Shown here in pieces: positions 35,910-45,577 of a stretch of DNA of 64,000 bases. The position numbers and the translations under genes were made by a program. This DNA comes from Leisingera aquaemixtae. Its GTDB lineage: Bacteria; Pseudomonadota; Alphaproteobacteria; Rhodobacterales; Rhodobacteraceae. Within the stretch, counting starts at the first letter, position 1; each line of letters opens with the position of its first letter. The stretch is taken from the NCBI RefSeq assembly GCF_001458395.1, contig NZ_CYSR01000002.1, positions 1 through 64,000 of the forward strand. The letters are read 5' to 3'. The notes below the pieces were generated by a model. The model made no database searches. It was not told the origin of the DNA and worked only from the letters and a program-made list of their open reading frames with translations.

Positions 35910-36734
35910 ATGCGCGCGCTCTGCTGTTTCATTTGGCTGATCCTTTGTGCCAGTGCCCTCCACGCACAGGAGCGGCGGGCGAGCCATTGCATCGCGCTGG
36001 CACAAGGCACGCCCGGCCTGGCTTACCTGCACAAGGCCAGCTGGCAGGATCCGGTGGCCAGGGACAGCGTGCTGATCCGCTATATCGCCCATGCCTCCTT
36101 TCTGCTGCGCACCGAAGGCGGGCTGAATGTGGTCACCGATTTCACCGGCTTCACCGGCGCTGCGCCCTTGATCCCCGATGTCGTCACCATGAACCACGCC
36201 CATGAAACCCATTGGACGGCCCACCCCGATCCGGCGATCCCGCATGTGCTGGAAGGCTGGGGCCCTTTCGGGGCGGGCATCGACCATCACCTCGACCTTG
36301 GGGAGATGCTGATCCGCAATGTCTCCACCGATATCCGCAATATGTTCGGCGGGGTGGAGCAGCGGGGCAATTCGATTTTCGTGTTCGAGGCGGCGGGCCT
36401 CTGCATCGGCCACTTGGGCCACCTGCACCATGTGCCGACGCCGGAACAATATGCCGCGCTGGGGCGGCTGGACGTGGTGATGGCAGCGGTGGACGGCGGC
36501 ATCACCCTGCCGCTCGATCAGATGCTGGAGGTGCTGGGGCGGTTGCGGTCCTCTGTCATCATCCCGATGCACTGGTTCAGCGACTACTCGCTGGACCGCT
36601 TCCTGGCCCGGATCGGCCCGGAGTTCGATGTGGTCGATGACGGCAGCAGCACACTCAGCGTTTCGCTGCGCAGTCTGCCCAGCCGCCCGACCATCCATGT
36701 GCTGCGGCCGAAGCACCTGCTGGAAGAGGAGTGA
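35910..36734 (+). CDS. Exported MBL-fold metallo-hydrolase
   Basis: A 274-residue protein with a signal peptide (ALCCFIWLILCASALHAQE). The metallo-beta-lactamase-like core shows YIAHASFLLRTEGGLNVVTD, NHAHETHW (metal-binding His pair), GHLGHLHHVPTPEQ and IIPMHWFSDY. This layout resembles UlaG-type hydrolases rather than true beta-lactamases. It is likely periplasmic. The ATG at 35910 is preferred to an upstream TTG because it opens the signal peptide. The substrate is unknown. Confidence 0.82.
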   Translation: MRALCCFIWLILCASALHAQERRASHCIALAQGTPGLAYLHKASWQDPVARDSVLIRYIAHASFLLRTEGGLNVVTDFTGFTGAAPLIPDVVTMNHAHETHWTAHPDPAIPHVLEGWGPFGAGIDHHLDLGEMLIRNVSTDIRNMFGGVEQRGNSIFVFEAAGLCIGHLGHLHHVPTPEQYAALGRLDVVMAAVDGGITLPLDQMLEVLGRLRSSVIIPMHWFSDYSLDRFLARIGPEFDVVDDGSSTLSVSLRSLPSRPTIHVLRPKHLLEEE

Positions 36735-36775
36735 GCCCGCTTGCCAGCCGCCGGGCCTTGCGGCATGGATGAGGC

Positions 36776-38194
36776 ATGAGCCTGAACCCCGCCGATCCCG
36801 CCTTTGCCGCCTGCCTCTCTGCCCTGCTGCCCGAAGGCGTGCTGCGCCAGCCCGAGCCGCGCCACCTGGAGGAGCCGCGCGGGCGCTATCGCGGGCAGGC
36901 GGGCGTGCTGGGGCTGCCGCACACCGTGGAACAGGCCGCAACCCTGGTGCGCGAGGCCAATGCCGCCCGGGTGCCGGTCGTGCCCTACGGCGGCGGCACC
37001 GGTCTGGTCGGCGGCCAGGTGATGCCTGACGGCCCGGCACCGCTGCTGCTGTCGCTGGAGCGGATGACGGCGATCCGCGCGGTTCACCCGCAGGAAAACG
37101 TGATCATCGCCGAGGCCGGGGCCATTCTGGCGGATGTGCAAGCCGCTGCGCAGGCGGCAGACCGGCTGTTTCCCCTGTCGCTGGCGGCGGAAGGCTCGGC
37201 CCGGATCGGCGGCAACCTCGCGACCAATGCTGGCGGGGTGAACGTGCTGCGCTATGGCAACGCCCGCGACTTGTGCCTGGGGCTGGAAGCGGTGCTGCCA
37301 TCCGGAGAGGTCTGGCACGGGCTGTCGCGCCTTCGAAAAGACAACACCGGCTATGACCTGAAGAACCTGCTGATCGGCGCCGAGGGCACTCTGGGGGTGA
37401 TCACCGCTGCGGCCCTGAAACTGTCGCCCATCCCGGCGGGGCAGGGCACGGCCCTGTTCACAGTGAAGGACCCGGAAGCGGCCATCGCGCTGCTGGCGCT
37501 GGCCCGGGATCAGGCCGGAGAGGCCGTCAGCGCCTTTGAGCTGATCCACCGGCAGGGGCTGGAGTTCCTGGCCGAGACCCAGCCGCAAGTGCGCCAGCCG
37601 TTCGCCCCGGCACCTGAGTGGTCGGTGCTGATAGAAGTCGGCCTGCCGCGCGGGCTGGATCCTGAAACCGCCCTGGCGGAGCTGTTCGAGGCGGCCGAGC
37701 AGGCTGGGCTCGCGCAGGATGGCGTCATTGCCCAATCTGAGGCGCAGCGGCAGGCGCTGTGGTCGCTGCGCGAGCATATCCCCGTGGCCAACAAGGCGAT
37801 CGGCGCAATCTCAAGCCATGACATCTCGGTCCCGATCTCAGAGATCCCGGCGTTCATCAAACGCGGCCATGAGGTGGTGGAGACACTGGGCGCGTTCCGG
37901 ATCAACTGCTTCGGCCACCTGGGGGACGGCAACCTGCACTACAACGTCTTCCCGCCCAAGGGCCGCAGGCGGGAGGACTACGACCACCTGCGCGGCGCCG
38001 TGAAGGAGGCGGTGCATGACCTGGTCCACACCTTCGGCGGCTCCTTCAGCGCGGAGCATGGCATCGGACGGATGAAGACCAGTGATCTGGAGCGGTACGG
38101 TGACCCGGTCAAACTGGCGGCCATGCGTGCGATCAAGCAGGCGCTGGACCCGAACGGGATCATGAACCCGGGCGCGGTGCTGAGGGCCGTCTGA
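36776..38194 (+). CDS. FAD-linked 2-hydroxy-acid dehydrogenase
   Basis: A 472-residue flavoprotein of the VAO/GlcD family (D-lactate, glycolate or D-2-hydroxyglutarate dehydrogenase-like). The FAD-binding domain contains VPVVPYGGGTGLVGGQ, GNLATNAGGVNVLRYGNARD and IGAEGTLGVIT. The C-terminal domain has CFGHLGDGNLHYNVFPPKG and AEHGIGRMK, which carry the metal and substrate residues. It is probably cytosolic and feeds electrons to quinone or ETF. There are 41 bp between it and the MBL gene. Confidence 0.9.
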   Translation: MSLNPADPAFAACLSALLPEGVLRQPEPRHLEEPRGRYRGQAGVLGLPHTVEQAATLVREANAARVPVVPYGGGTGLVGGQVMPDGPAPLLLSLERMTAIRAVHPQENVIIAEAGAILADVQAAAQAADRLFPLSLAAEGSARIGGNLATNAGGVNVLRYGNARDLCLGLEAVLPSGEVWHGLSRLRKDNTGYDLKNLLIGAEGTLGVITAAALKLSPIPAGQGTALFTVKDPEAAIALLALARDQAGEAVSAFELIHRQGLEFLAETQPQVRQPFAPAPEWSVLIEVGLPRGLDPETALAELFEAAEQAGLAQDGVIAQSEAQRQALWSLREHIPVANKAIGAISSHDISVPISEIPAFIKRGHEVVETLGAFRINCFGHLGDGNLHYNVFPPKGRRREDYDHLRGAVKEAVHDLVHTFGGSFSAEHGIGRMKTSDLERYGDPVKLAAMRAIKQALDPNGIMNPGAVLRAV

Positions 38195-38213
38195 TTTCTC
38201 TGAATAAGGGAGG

Positions 38214-38381
38214 GCTCCCGCACCCGCGGCTGCCCGGCTGCGCCGGACCGCCTGGCGGCTTTGGGCCCGGCGCCGCGCATCCGCGCGGCGCGCCTTTCAG
38301 GTGCCCTTGCGGGGCACCTGAAAGGCCATGCCCAACCGGCAAAGCCGTTTTCGCAGAAAATGGCGCAGGACGGGCGGGAGC
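38214..38381 (+). repeat. Structured intergenic repeat, copy B
   Basis: Begins GCTCCCGC and ends GGGCGGGAGC, forming terminal inverted repeats. The interior contains GGGCCCGGCGCCGCGC and CCATGCCCAAC. Between them is an unusually strong hairpin (CTTTCAGGTGCCC with GGGCACCTGAAAG, about 38293-38325). It lies between the FAD-oxidase gene and apt. Confidence 0.7.
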
Positions 38382-38429
38382 GCCGCGCCGCCTGCGCCTC
38401 TATCGCAGGAACGTGCCGCAGGCCGGGCG

Positions 38430-38969
38430 TCAGAGCCCTTCGAACTCGCAGAGTACATGCACATCCATCCCCATGCTCTCCAACAGCTTGCGGCCGCCCA
38501 GCTCCGGCAGATCCACGATGAAGGAGCAGGACACGATCTCGCCGCCCAGCCGCTCGATCAGCTTGATGCCGGCCCCGGCGGTGCCGCCGGTCGCCAGCAG
38601 GTCATCCACCACCAGGATCTTCTCGCCCGGCTTGATTGCATCATCATGGATCTCGACAATCGCCTCGCCGTATTCCAGCTTGTATTCCTGGCTGATGGTG
38701 GTGCCCGGCAGCTTGCCCTTCTTGCGGATCGGCACGAAACCGACGCTCAGCTGATGCGCAATCGCGCCGCCCAGGATGAAGCCGCGCGCCTCAAGCCCCA
38801 CAACCTTGTCGATCTGCTCGCCCGCGTAGGGATGCAGCATCTGGTCGATCGCCATGCGGAAACCGCGCGGATCGGCAAACAGGGTGGTCACATCGCGGAA
38901 CATGATCCCTTCGTGCGGGAAGTCGACGATGGTGCGGATGTAATCCTTAACAGCGGTCTTCTTGGGCAT
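38430..38969 (-). CDS. apt: Adenine phosphoribosyltransferase
   Basis: A 179-residue purine-salvage enzyme that joins adenine and PRPP to AMP. The PRPP-binding motif is [11 protein letters not shown] (about residues 121-131). The N-terminal [21 protein letters not shown], read in parts, and the [12 protein letters not shown] segment are diagnostic. It fits functionally with mtnP nearby, which releases adenine from methylthioadenosine. The two are not in one operon: a DUF418 gene lies between them. Confidence 0.96.
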   Translation of the reverse strand: MPKKTAVKDYIRTIVDFPHEGIMFRDVTTLFADPRGFRMAIDQMLHPYAGEQIDKVVGLEARGFILGGAIAHQLSVGFVPIRKKGKLPGTTISQEYKLEYGEAIVEIHDDAIKPGEKILVVDDLLATGGTAGAGIKLIERLGGEIVSCSFIVDLPELGGRKLLESMGMDVHVLCEFEGL

Positions 38970-39074
38970 CGGCTTGGCTCCCCTTGGCGCATCGGTTCCG
39001 GCGGCCCGGCACTGCCGCCAGGCACAGGGGGTTTGGCCGAAGCCGCGCTGTCATGCAAGGGGGAACCGGCAGCC

Positions 39075-39317
39075 GTGCCGGTGACGTCACTTGCCGTGCC
39101 GGGTATTCCGCCGCGACAGGCCGCTGCGGTAGAGGCTTTATGGAAGCCAGGCCAGTTGCGCACTTCGCCAGTCGCGGCGGCGCAGGGCAAGAAGGCCAGC
39201 CAGCTGATCCTGCGCTTCGGCAAGGAGAACCGGGGCGCCCTTGCCGGGCTGTGCAGGGATCTGGACACGACGGCGGCCCGCGAAATCCGCCGCTTTATCC
39301 AAAGGATCCTGACGTAA
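39075..39317 (+). CDS. Hypothetical small protein, GTG start
   Basis: An 80-residue frame starting GTG at 39075, nine bases after GGGGGAA. The C-terminal part (ASQLILRFGKENRGAL, then TAAREIRRFIQRILT) is amphipathic and looks protein-like. No family is recognised, and it could be a chance frame in a GC-rich gap. It lies between apt (leftward) and the DUF418 gene (leftward). Confidence 0.3.
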   Translation: MPVTSLAVPGIPPRQAAAVEALWKPGQLRTSPVAAAQGKKASQLILRFGKENRGALAGLCRDLDTTAAREIRRFIQRILT

Positions 39318-39381
39318 CGCGGCAAGCGTTGGCGGCGTGCGGACTATTCCTTCTGCGCCGCAGTTGGTCCGCTGGCGGGCT

Positions 39382-40392
39382 TCACCTGGGAAAGCTGGTG
39401 CTCCAGCGCAGCAAGGCCTCCAGCGGCCCGCGTTTGGCAAAGAGGCTCCAGATCCAGGCCGCCACCATGGACAGGGCACAGAAGCCCAGAGAGTAGCCGA
39501 AGATTTGCTCGGCAGATAGCGAGCCATCAAGCTGACCCATAGCCTCCAGGGTGCCCATGCCAAGCAGGATATGCGCCGCATAGAGGCTCAGGGCCTGCCG
39601 GCCCGGGGCGGCCAGCCATTCGGCTAGGCCCGCCTTGTCCAAAGCCGGGGTGATGGCCAGCGTCAGCCCGATCACTGCCATCGCGCTGCCGGAGGCTGCG
39701 AGGATGTAGAAGGGCCCGGGGGGAATGGCGCTGGTGCCCGAAAGCTCTGCCAGGTCCGGGTTCTGTACCAATAGCCCGGGCAAGGCCGCCAGCACCGCTG
39801 CGGCTGCGCCCCATAGCACCAGGCGCGCCTGCACGGTACGGCTGGCCAGGTTCAGGCGGCCGATCCACATGCCCAGAAACAGGAAGGCCGCCCAGGGAAA
39901 CACGGGGTGCCAGCCATTGAAGAACGAATGGCGCAGGAAGCCTTCCAGCGTCCAGAAGTCCGCGTAAGCCAGCGTCGCCCAGTTCCAATGCGCCTCGTAG
40001 TCCAGTGCCAGCAGGCTGATCAGGCCGATCAGCACCGTGCCCGCGGCCGCCAGCAGCAGCACCCGGCCGGAGGCCGTCAGGAACGGCAGGGCCACCAGGA
40101 AGTAGAGCGCGTAGAAATGCAGGATGTCGGCTTCGAAGATGGTCAGGTTCAAGAGCCCGATCAGGAACAGGAACAGCGCGCGGCGCAGCAGGGTTGCCCG
40201 GTCCGGCTTGCCGACAGACAAGCCAACGCCGGCAAGGATGACAAATAGCGCCGCGGCGCGGCCTTCCAGGGCGTTGGTGAACAGCGAGATGGCATCTGTC
40301 CCCGAGCTTACTTGCGCTGCGATCCGGAAGTTGACCAGCACCATGCCGCAGAAGGCGAGGAAACGGGCGATGTCCAATCCGTGAAGCCGCAT
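39382..40392 (-). CDS. DUF418/YeiB-like polytopic membrane protein
   Basis: A 336-residue protein with about nine to ten membrane helices. It opens with GLDIARFLAFCGMVLVNF, the characteristic start of YeiB/DUF418 and the related DUF1624 acyltransferase family. The C-terminal segment RQALSLYAAHILLGMG and the final GPLEALLRW match the DUF418 domain. It is likely in the inner membrane. The function is unknown; some members are proposed acyl transferases or transporters. Confidence 0.8.
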   Translation of the reverse strand: MRLHGLDIARFLAFCGMVLVNFRIAAQVSSGTDAISLFTNALEGRAAALFVILAGVGLSVGKPDRATLLRRALFLFLIGLLNLTIFEADILHFYALYFLVALPFLTASGRVLLLAAAGTVLIGLISLLALDYEAHWNWATLAYADFWTLEGFLRHSFFNGWHPVFPWAAFLFLGMWIGRLNLASRTVQARLVLWGAAAAVLAALPGLLVQNPDLAELSGTSAIPPGPFYILAASGSAMAVIGLTLAITPALDKAGLAEWLAAPGRQALSLYAAHILLGMGTLEAMGQLDGSLSAEQIFGYSLGFCALSMVAAWIWSLFAKRGPLEALLRWSTSFPR

Positions 40393-40453
40393 GAAAAAGT
40401 CCTGAAATCCTGAGGTAAATCCTGTTGACTGATAAAGGCACCCTGTTGGGCAA

Positions 40454-40484
40454 AGAAAAGGGGCGGTACCCTCTGGCCCGCCCC
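40454..40484 (-). terminator. Terminator of mtnP
   Basis: GGGGCGG...CCGCCCC stem (40460-40484) is followed on the minus strand by TTTTCTTTG. It lies 29 bp below the mtnP stop. Confidence 0.75.
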
Positions 40485-40512
40485 GAAACCTGAAAACTGT
40501 TGCTGCCGGGGA

Positions 40513-41403
<891 letters not shown>

Positions 41404-41753
41404 GTGCTGCCCTCCTGATGCTGTTGAGGGGATATGCGCAAGCGGGCCGGGGTTTGGCAAGCCCAAGGTGCAAAATGAGGGGGTGGCATGCGTGCACCCC
41501 CTGTGCACCCCCCGTGCACCGGGCGGGTGCCGCAGACGGCGGGAGTCTGCGGCGGGGTGAGGCCCGCCTTGGAGGCTTTCAAGGGCAAAGCTTCAGGACC
41601 GGACGGGCGGAGCCCCTATGAAGTTTCGCCTTCGGCGAGAGTATTTGAGGAAAGATGAAGCCGGCCAACCGGGCATTCCGCACAAGGCTCCTGAGTGCCG
41701 GAGGGGGGGCGGGTTGAGCCTTGCAGAGTGGGATTGCTGACGTTCCACGCAGG
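41404..41753. other. Gene-free stretch with short repeats and hairpins
   Basis: It holds three tandem GTGCACCCC-type units at 41492-41520 and a stem CCGCAGAC...GTCTGCGG at about 41530-41552. It also holds the block ACGGGCGGAGCCCCT at 41603-41617, a small stem TCGCC-TTC-GGCGA followed by the 21-base motif, and a G-run at 41701-41709. No coding region is apparent. Confidence 0.6.
41639..41659 (+). repeat. 21-base intergenic motif GAGTATTT-N3-GAAAGATGAA, copy 2
   Basis: All 18 fixed positions match copies 1 and 3. It follows directly on a short GC hairpin. No plus-strand gene ends just before it, so here it is not simply a gene terminator. Confidence 0.7.
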
Positions 41754-42316
41754 CTATTCCACAAGGCCGCGGGTTTTGGCGGCGGCCTGGAAATCGGCAA
41801 TGGCCGCATCAAACCCTTCCAGCGGCCAAGTGAGATCCTGCGCCTGCCCGTGCCGGTCGCGGAAAGTGAAGCGGAAGGCGCCGCCCTCACGCATCTGCGC
41901 AATCAGCTTGTCCGCGCCGGCGCCGGTAAAGCTGCAGCTGAGACCGGTGAGGCAGCCGGGATGCAGGCTGCGCCATGCGACCTCTCCCTGCCGTTCGATG
42001 CGGAAGCCTCCGGGGCTGAACAGAGTTCCGGGTTCAATGCCGAAGCTGACCTTCCAGCCCTCCGCATCTGGGGTGAGGAAAAGGAACTGGCCCGCAAATC
42101 TGGGGCGCGGCGAGAACACATCCACCCAGCGGATGTAGCAGCGCTGCACCAGGGCTTTGGCCTCCTCGCGCTCGTCGCAGGCGGAGGTCCAAATGCCAAA
42201 GTTTTCATAATGCTTGACCCGCCAGTCGCTGGCGGTGTCATTTCCGGCCCGGCCCGGTCCTGTGCAAGGGCAGGGGCGGCGGCGAGGGCAAGGCAGGCAA
42301 GCAGGATCCGCATCAT
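41754..42316 (-). pseudogene. IalB-like (invasion-associated locus B) exported protein, frameshifted
   Basis: ATG at 42316 follows GGGGAAAAG and encodes a signal peptide (RILLACLALAAAPALAQ). After residue QDRAGPE the frame is lost. The following reading frame continues without stop as NDTASDWRVKHYENFGIW, then CDEREEAKALVQRCYIRW and the IalB-type body ending SLHPGCLTGLSCSF and WPLEGFDAAIADF. The break coincides with a tandem CCGGG repeat (42244-42257 on the plus strand). Removing one five-base unit restores a single frame of about 186 residues. So this is a pseudogene, a sequencing error, or a slippage-switchable gene. Confidence 0.75.
42244..42257. repeat. Five-base tandem repeat at the IalB frameshift
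   Basis: CCGGCCCGGCCCGG is 2.8 units of a pentamer. Its contraction or expansion by one unit changes the reading frame of the surrounding IalB-like gene. Confidence 0.75.
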
Positions 42317-42483
42317 CTTTTCCCCTGGGAGCTTACTGCGGCTGTACCTGTGTATGGCGGGCTGCTGGTGCAATTCACGTTCGCGCGATGGATGGCCGCT
42401 TGGCCCCGCGCCCTTGCCCCATTGGCGTATTTCCGCTAGGGGCGGGCAGCGAACACTCCTCCTCCCGAGCACAGGTACACCCA

Positions 42484-44127
42484 ATGAGACGCGCAGCCAT
42501 GGCTTTGCTGGCCAAGCAGATATCCCCTCCGAACCTTTCCATCATGCAGGACGAGGGCTTTACCGTGGCCCGCGTGCGCACCGAATTGCTGTCTGGCCTC
42601 ACCGTGGCGCTGGCGCTGGTGCCGGAGGCGGTGGCCTTTGCCTTTGTTGCGGGGGTGCATCCGCTGGTCGGGCTGTACGCGGCCTTCATGGTGGGGCTGA
42701 TCACCGCGGTGTTCGGCGGCCGGCCCGGGATGATTTCCGGCGCGACCGGCGCGCTGGCGGTGGTGATGGTGGCGCTGGTGGCGCAGCATGGGGTGGAGTA
42801 CCTGTTTGCCACCGTGGTGCTGATGGGGATTTTGCAGATCATTGCGGGTGTCATGCACTGGGGCAAGTTCATCCGCCTGGTGCCGCATCCAGTGATGCTG
42901 GGGTTTGTGAATGGCCTCGCCATCGTGATCTTCCTGGCGCAGCTCACCCAGTTCAAGGTGCCGGGCAGTGATGGCGCGGAGTGGCTGAGCGGTGCCTCGC
43001 TTTACATGATGCTGGGGCTGGTGGCGCTGACCATGGTGATCATCTGGGGGACGCCCAAGATCACCAGCATCATCCCGGCGCCGCTGGCGGGCATCGGCAT
43101 CGTCGCGGTGCTGGTGATTGCGCTGGGTCTGGATGTGCCGCGGGTCGGTGACATGGCTTCGATCGAGGGCGGCTTCCCGGCGTTCCATAACCCGTTTGGC
43201 ACCGGTGAGGGGCTTTATGGCACCGCGCTGGCGCCCTTCACGCTGGAAACCCTGTGGATCATCCTGCCCTATGCGGTGATCCTGGCGGCGATCGGCCTGA
43301 TCGAGAGCCTGCTGACACTGAACCTGGTGGGCGAGATCACCGGCAAGCGCGGCGGTGCCAGCCAGGAGTGCATTGCGCAGGGCGCCTCCAACGTGGTGAC
43401 CGGCTTTTTCGGCGGCATGGGCGGTTGCGCGATGATCGGCCAGTCGATGATCAACGTGAAATCGGGCGGGCGGACGCGGATTGCGGGCATAGCCGCGGCG
43501 CTGTTCCTCTTGCTGTTCATCGTAGCGGCCTCGCCGCTGATTGAGCAGATCCCGCTGGCCGCGCTCGTGGGGGTGATGTTCATGGTGGTGATCGGCACCT
43601 TTGCCTGGAACAGCCTCAAGATCATGACCAAGGTGCCGCTGATGGATGCCTTCGTGATCGTGCTGGTGACCGTGGTGACGGTGATGACTGACCTCGCGAT
43701 TGCGGTTGTGGTGGGCGTCATCGTCTCGGCGCTGGCCTATGCCTGGAACAACGCGCGCCGCATCCACGCCTATACCCGCGAGTCGGCATCCGACAAAGGC
43801 GCCAAGGTTTATGAGATCGAAGGGCCGCTGTTCTTTGGCTCCACCGACGGGTTCATCGAGCTGTTTGATGTGGCGGGCGATCCGGACCATGTGATCGTGG
43901 ACTTTGCCCGCAGCCGGGTGGTCGACCAGTCAGCGCTGCAGGCGATCGAGGCGCTGGCAGGAAAGTATGAGGCTGAGGGCAAGAAACTGGTGCTGCGCCA
44001 CCTGAGCCGCGACTGCCACCAGTTGCTGACCAAGGCGGGCCACCTGATGGTCGATAGCGACGACGACCCGGACTATGAGCTGGCGGTGGACTACTCGGTC
44101 AGGACCGGGATCCTGGGCGGCCACTAA
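42484..44127 (+). CDS. SulP-family anion transporter with STAS domain
   Basis: A 547-residue transporter. The membrane domain has LLSGLTVALALVPEAVAFAF, VAGVHPLVGLYAAFMVGL, and GGRPGMISGATGALAVVM, then IESLLTLNLVGEITGKRGG(A)SQECIAQG. About 12 helices are expected. The C-terminal STAS domain starts near residue 435 (KVYEIEGPLFFGSTDGF; SRVVDQSALQAIEAL). Substrates in the family are sulfate, bicarbonate or dicarboxylates; the actual one is unknown. Other in-frame ATGs at 42499 and 42544 are possible. Confidence 0.92.
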   Translation: MRRAAMALLAKQISPPNLSIMQDEGFTVARVRTELLSGLTVALALVPEAVAFAFVAGVHPLVGLYAAFMVGLITAVFGGRPGMISGATGALAVVMVALVAQHGVEYLFATVVLMGILQIIAGVMHWGKFIRLVPHPVMLGFVNGLAIVIFLAQLTQFKVPGSDGAEWLSGASLYMMLGLVALTMVIIWGTPKITSIIPAPLAGIGIVAVLVIALGLDVPRVGDMASIEGGFPAFHNPFGTGEGLYGTALAPFTLETLWIILPYAVILAAIGLIESLLTLNLVGEITGKRGGASQECIAQGASNVVTGFFGGMGGCAMIGQSMINVKSGGRTRIAGIAAALFLLLFIVAASPLIEQIPLAALVGVMFMVVIGTFAWNSLKIMTKVPLMDAFVIVLVTVVTVMTDLAIAVVVGVIVSALAYAWNNARRIHAYTRESASDKGAKVYEIEGPLFFGSTDGFIELFDVAGDPDHVIVDFARSRVVDQSALQAIEALAGKYEAEGKKLVLRHLSRDCHQLLTKAGHLMVDSDDDPDYELAVDYSVRTGILGGH

Positions 44128-44148
44128 TCGCTGACGGTTTGACAAAAG

Positions 44149-44181
44149 AGCCCGCAGTTCGAAAGAACTGCGGGCTTTTTT
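44149..44181 (+). terminator. Terminator of the SulP transporter gene
   Basis: A 12-bp perfect stem (AGCCCGCAGTTC with complement), GAAA loop and TTTTTT tail. It lies 21 bp after the stop and is among the strongest terminators in the window. Confidence 0.92.
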
Positions 44182-44222
44182 AATTTCGAAGGTGGCTTCC
44201 GGCTCACCATATCAGCAAACGC

Positions 44223-44864
44223 TTAGTCAGGCGCGATGCTCTCCAGCATGTCGAGGTCGCCAGACAAAAGCGCTGGTTCGGCACGGGTAATGAGGTCCGC
44301 GGGCCAGTCCCACCATTTAAGCGCCAGCAGCCGGGCGATCTGCGGCTTGGAGAAGCGGTAGCCCTGCACGGTGCCGGGGTTGCCGGTGACGATGGCGTAG
44401 GGCGGCACAGTGCCGCGCACCACCGCGCCTGCGCCGATGATGGCGCCGTCACTGACGCGGGCGCCGGGCAGGAGCAGGGCGCCGTAGCCGATCCAGACGT
44501 CGTTGCCGATCACCGTGTCGCGGGTGTCGGGCTGGAAGCCGGCCATCTGGCTGGGGTCGAACACAGGGAAGGGGTAGCAGCTGAGGCCTTCCTGCGCGTG
44601 GTTGGCCGAGGCGGTGATGAAGCGCGCGCCGTGGGCGATCTGGCAGAAGCGGCCGATCACCAGCCGCTCCCGCGCGCCGGGAAACAGGTAGGGGGCAAGG
44701 TGCTGCGCCCAGTTGTCCGGCGGGTCGAAATCGGAGGCATAGCTGTAGTCGCCCGCCTGAATGTTGGGATGGTCCAGCACCCGTGACAGCATCACGGTGC
44801 CCGGGTGCGGCGTGCCGTCCGGCAGAATGATGGGGTTGCGTTTGCGGGGATCAGGCAGCGGCAT
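44223..44864 (-). CDS. CatB-like hexapeptide acyltransferase
   Basis: A 213-residue left-handed beta-helix acyltransferase. The core has ERLVIGRFCQIAHGARFI, the catalytic His region SANHAQEG, DTVIGNDVWIGYGALLLPGARV and the SDGAIIGAGAVVRGTVPPYAIVTGNPG stretch (in parts). It matches xenobiotic (chloramphenicol-type) acetyltransferases, but the natural substrate is unknown and resistance is not implied. The ATG at 44864 follows GAGG. It is downstream of the flavin reductase by 8 bp, so the two are co-transcribed. Confidence 0.9.
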   Translation of the reverse strand: MPLPDPRKRNPIILPDGTPHPGTVMLSRVLDHPNIQAGDYSYASDFDPPDNWAQHLAPYLFPGARERLVIGRFCQIAHGARFITASANHAQEGLSCYPFPVFDPSQMAGFQPDTRDTVIGNDVWIGYGALLLPGARVSDGAIIGAGAVVRGTVPPYAIVTGNPGTVQGYRFSKPQIARLLALKWWDWPADLITRAEPALLSGDLDMLESIAPD

Positions 44865-44872
44865 CGCGGGCC

Positions 44873-45478
44873 TCAATCATCGGGGCGGGTGAGCGGGAAC
44901 AGGTCGCGCACCACCGAATAGTCGCGGTAGCCGAGGCGGGCGAGCGGCTGGAAGGTGGTGACGTCGAAGGCGCCGTCCTTCAGGCACTCGTCGCGCATGT
45001 GGACGCCGGTCACCTCGCCGAACACGACCTTGTTGGCCTCGCCCGGGAGGGTCACGATTCGGGTCAGCCGGCATTCCAGCGCCGCGGGGGCTTCGGCGAC
45101 ACGGGCGCAGGCGATGGTTTCACACTCCACGGCGGTCAGGCCGGCATGGGCGAACTCGTCCACGTCCTTGGGCAGCGCGCCGGAGCTGGCGTTCATCGCG
45201 TCGCGCAACGCATAGGACACCACGTTGACGCAAAAGACGCCGGTGGCCTCGATATTGGCGACGCTGTCCTTGGTGCCGTCCTGGTCGGGCTTGGCGCTGG
45301 TGGAGGCAAACATCACCTGCGGCGGCGTATAGGCCACCGCGTTGAAGAAGGAGTAGGGCGCCAGATTGTTCACCCCGTCGGCGGAGCGGGAAGAGATCCA
45401 GCCGATGGGGCGGGGCGTGACAATGGCGTTGAACGGGTTGTGGGGCAGGCCGTGGCCGTCCTCGGGGCGGTAGAACAT
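44873..45478 (-). CDS. Flavin reductase-like FMN-binding protein
   Basis: A 201-residue protein of the split-barrel flavin reductase family. Motifs are NAIVTPRPIGWISS(R)SADGVNNLAPYSFFNAV and PPQVMFASTS, then FCVNVVSYALRDAMNASS. It binds FMN and may supply reduced flavin to a monooxygenase. It is the first gene of a two-gene unit with the acyltransferase. The gene to its right is divergent. Confidence 0.9.
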   Translation of the reverse strand: MFYRPEDGHGLPHNPFNAIVTPRPIGWISSRSADGVNNLAPYSFFNAVAYTPPQVMFASTSAKPDQDGTKDSVANIEATGVFCVNVVSYALRDAMNASSGALPKDVDEFAHAGLTAVECETIACARVAEAPAALECRLTRIVTLPGEANKVVFGEVTGVHMRDECLKDGAFDVTTFQPLARLGYRDYSVVRDLFPLTRPDD

Positions 45479-45577
45479 TCTGGCTTCCTGTTCTGTGGCT
45501 TAGGTGTTTGCCCAAGCCTTACGCCCGTGTTAGGCCAAATGCCAGCCTGCAGGAGATATTGGCGGAGGCAGGGCAGC

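Noticed and set aside
36080-36734. Beta-lactamase considered for the MBL-fold protein
   Set aside because: The motif pattern (HAHETHW and the surrounding layout) differs from class B beta-lactamases and fits general hydrolases.
41492-41520. GTGCACCCC tandem units considered as a CRISPR-like array or iteron
   Set aside because: Only three imperfect units of about 10 bases and no spacers; too short for either.
42214-42483. N-terminal extension of the SulP gene
   Set aside because: It overlaps the signal-peptide part of the IalB-like gene on the other strand and has no membrane helix or family similarity.
44223-44864. Antibiotic resistance (chloramphenicol acetyltransferase) considered
   Set aside because: The hexapeptide family is broad and the context (with a flavin reductase in a core region) gives no sign of a mobile resistance gene.
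44999-45577. Long plus-strand frame covering the flavin reductase gene and running into the GNAT gene
   Set aside because: The first 190 codons are antisense to a well-supported flavin reductase. Only the part after GTG 45578 has family motifs.
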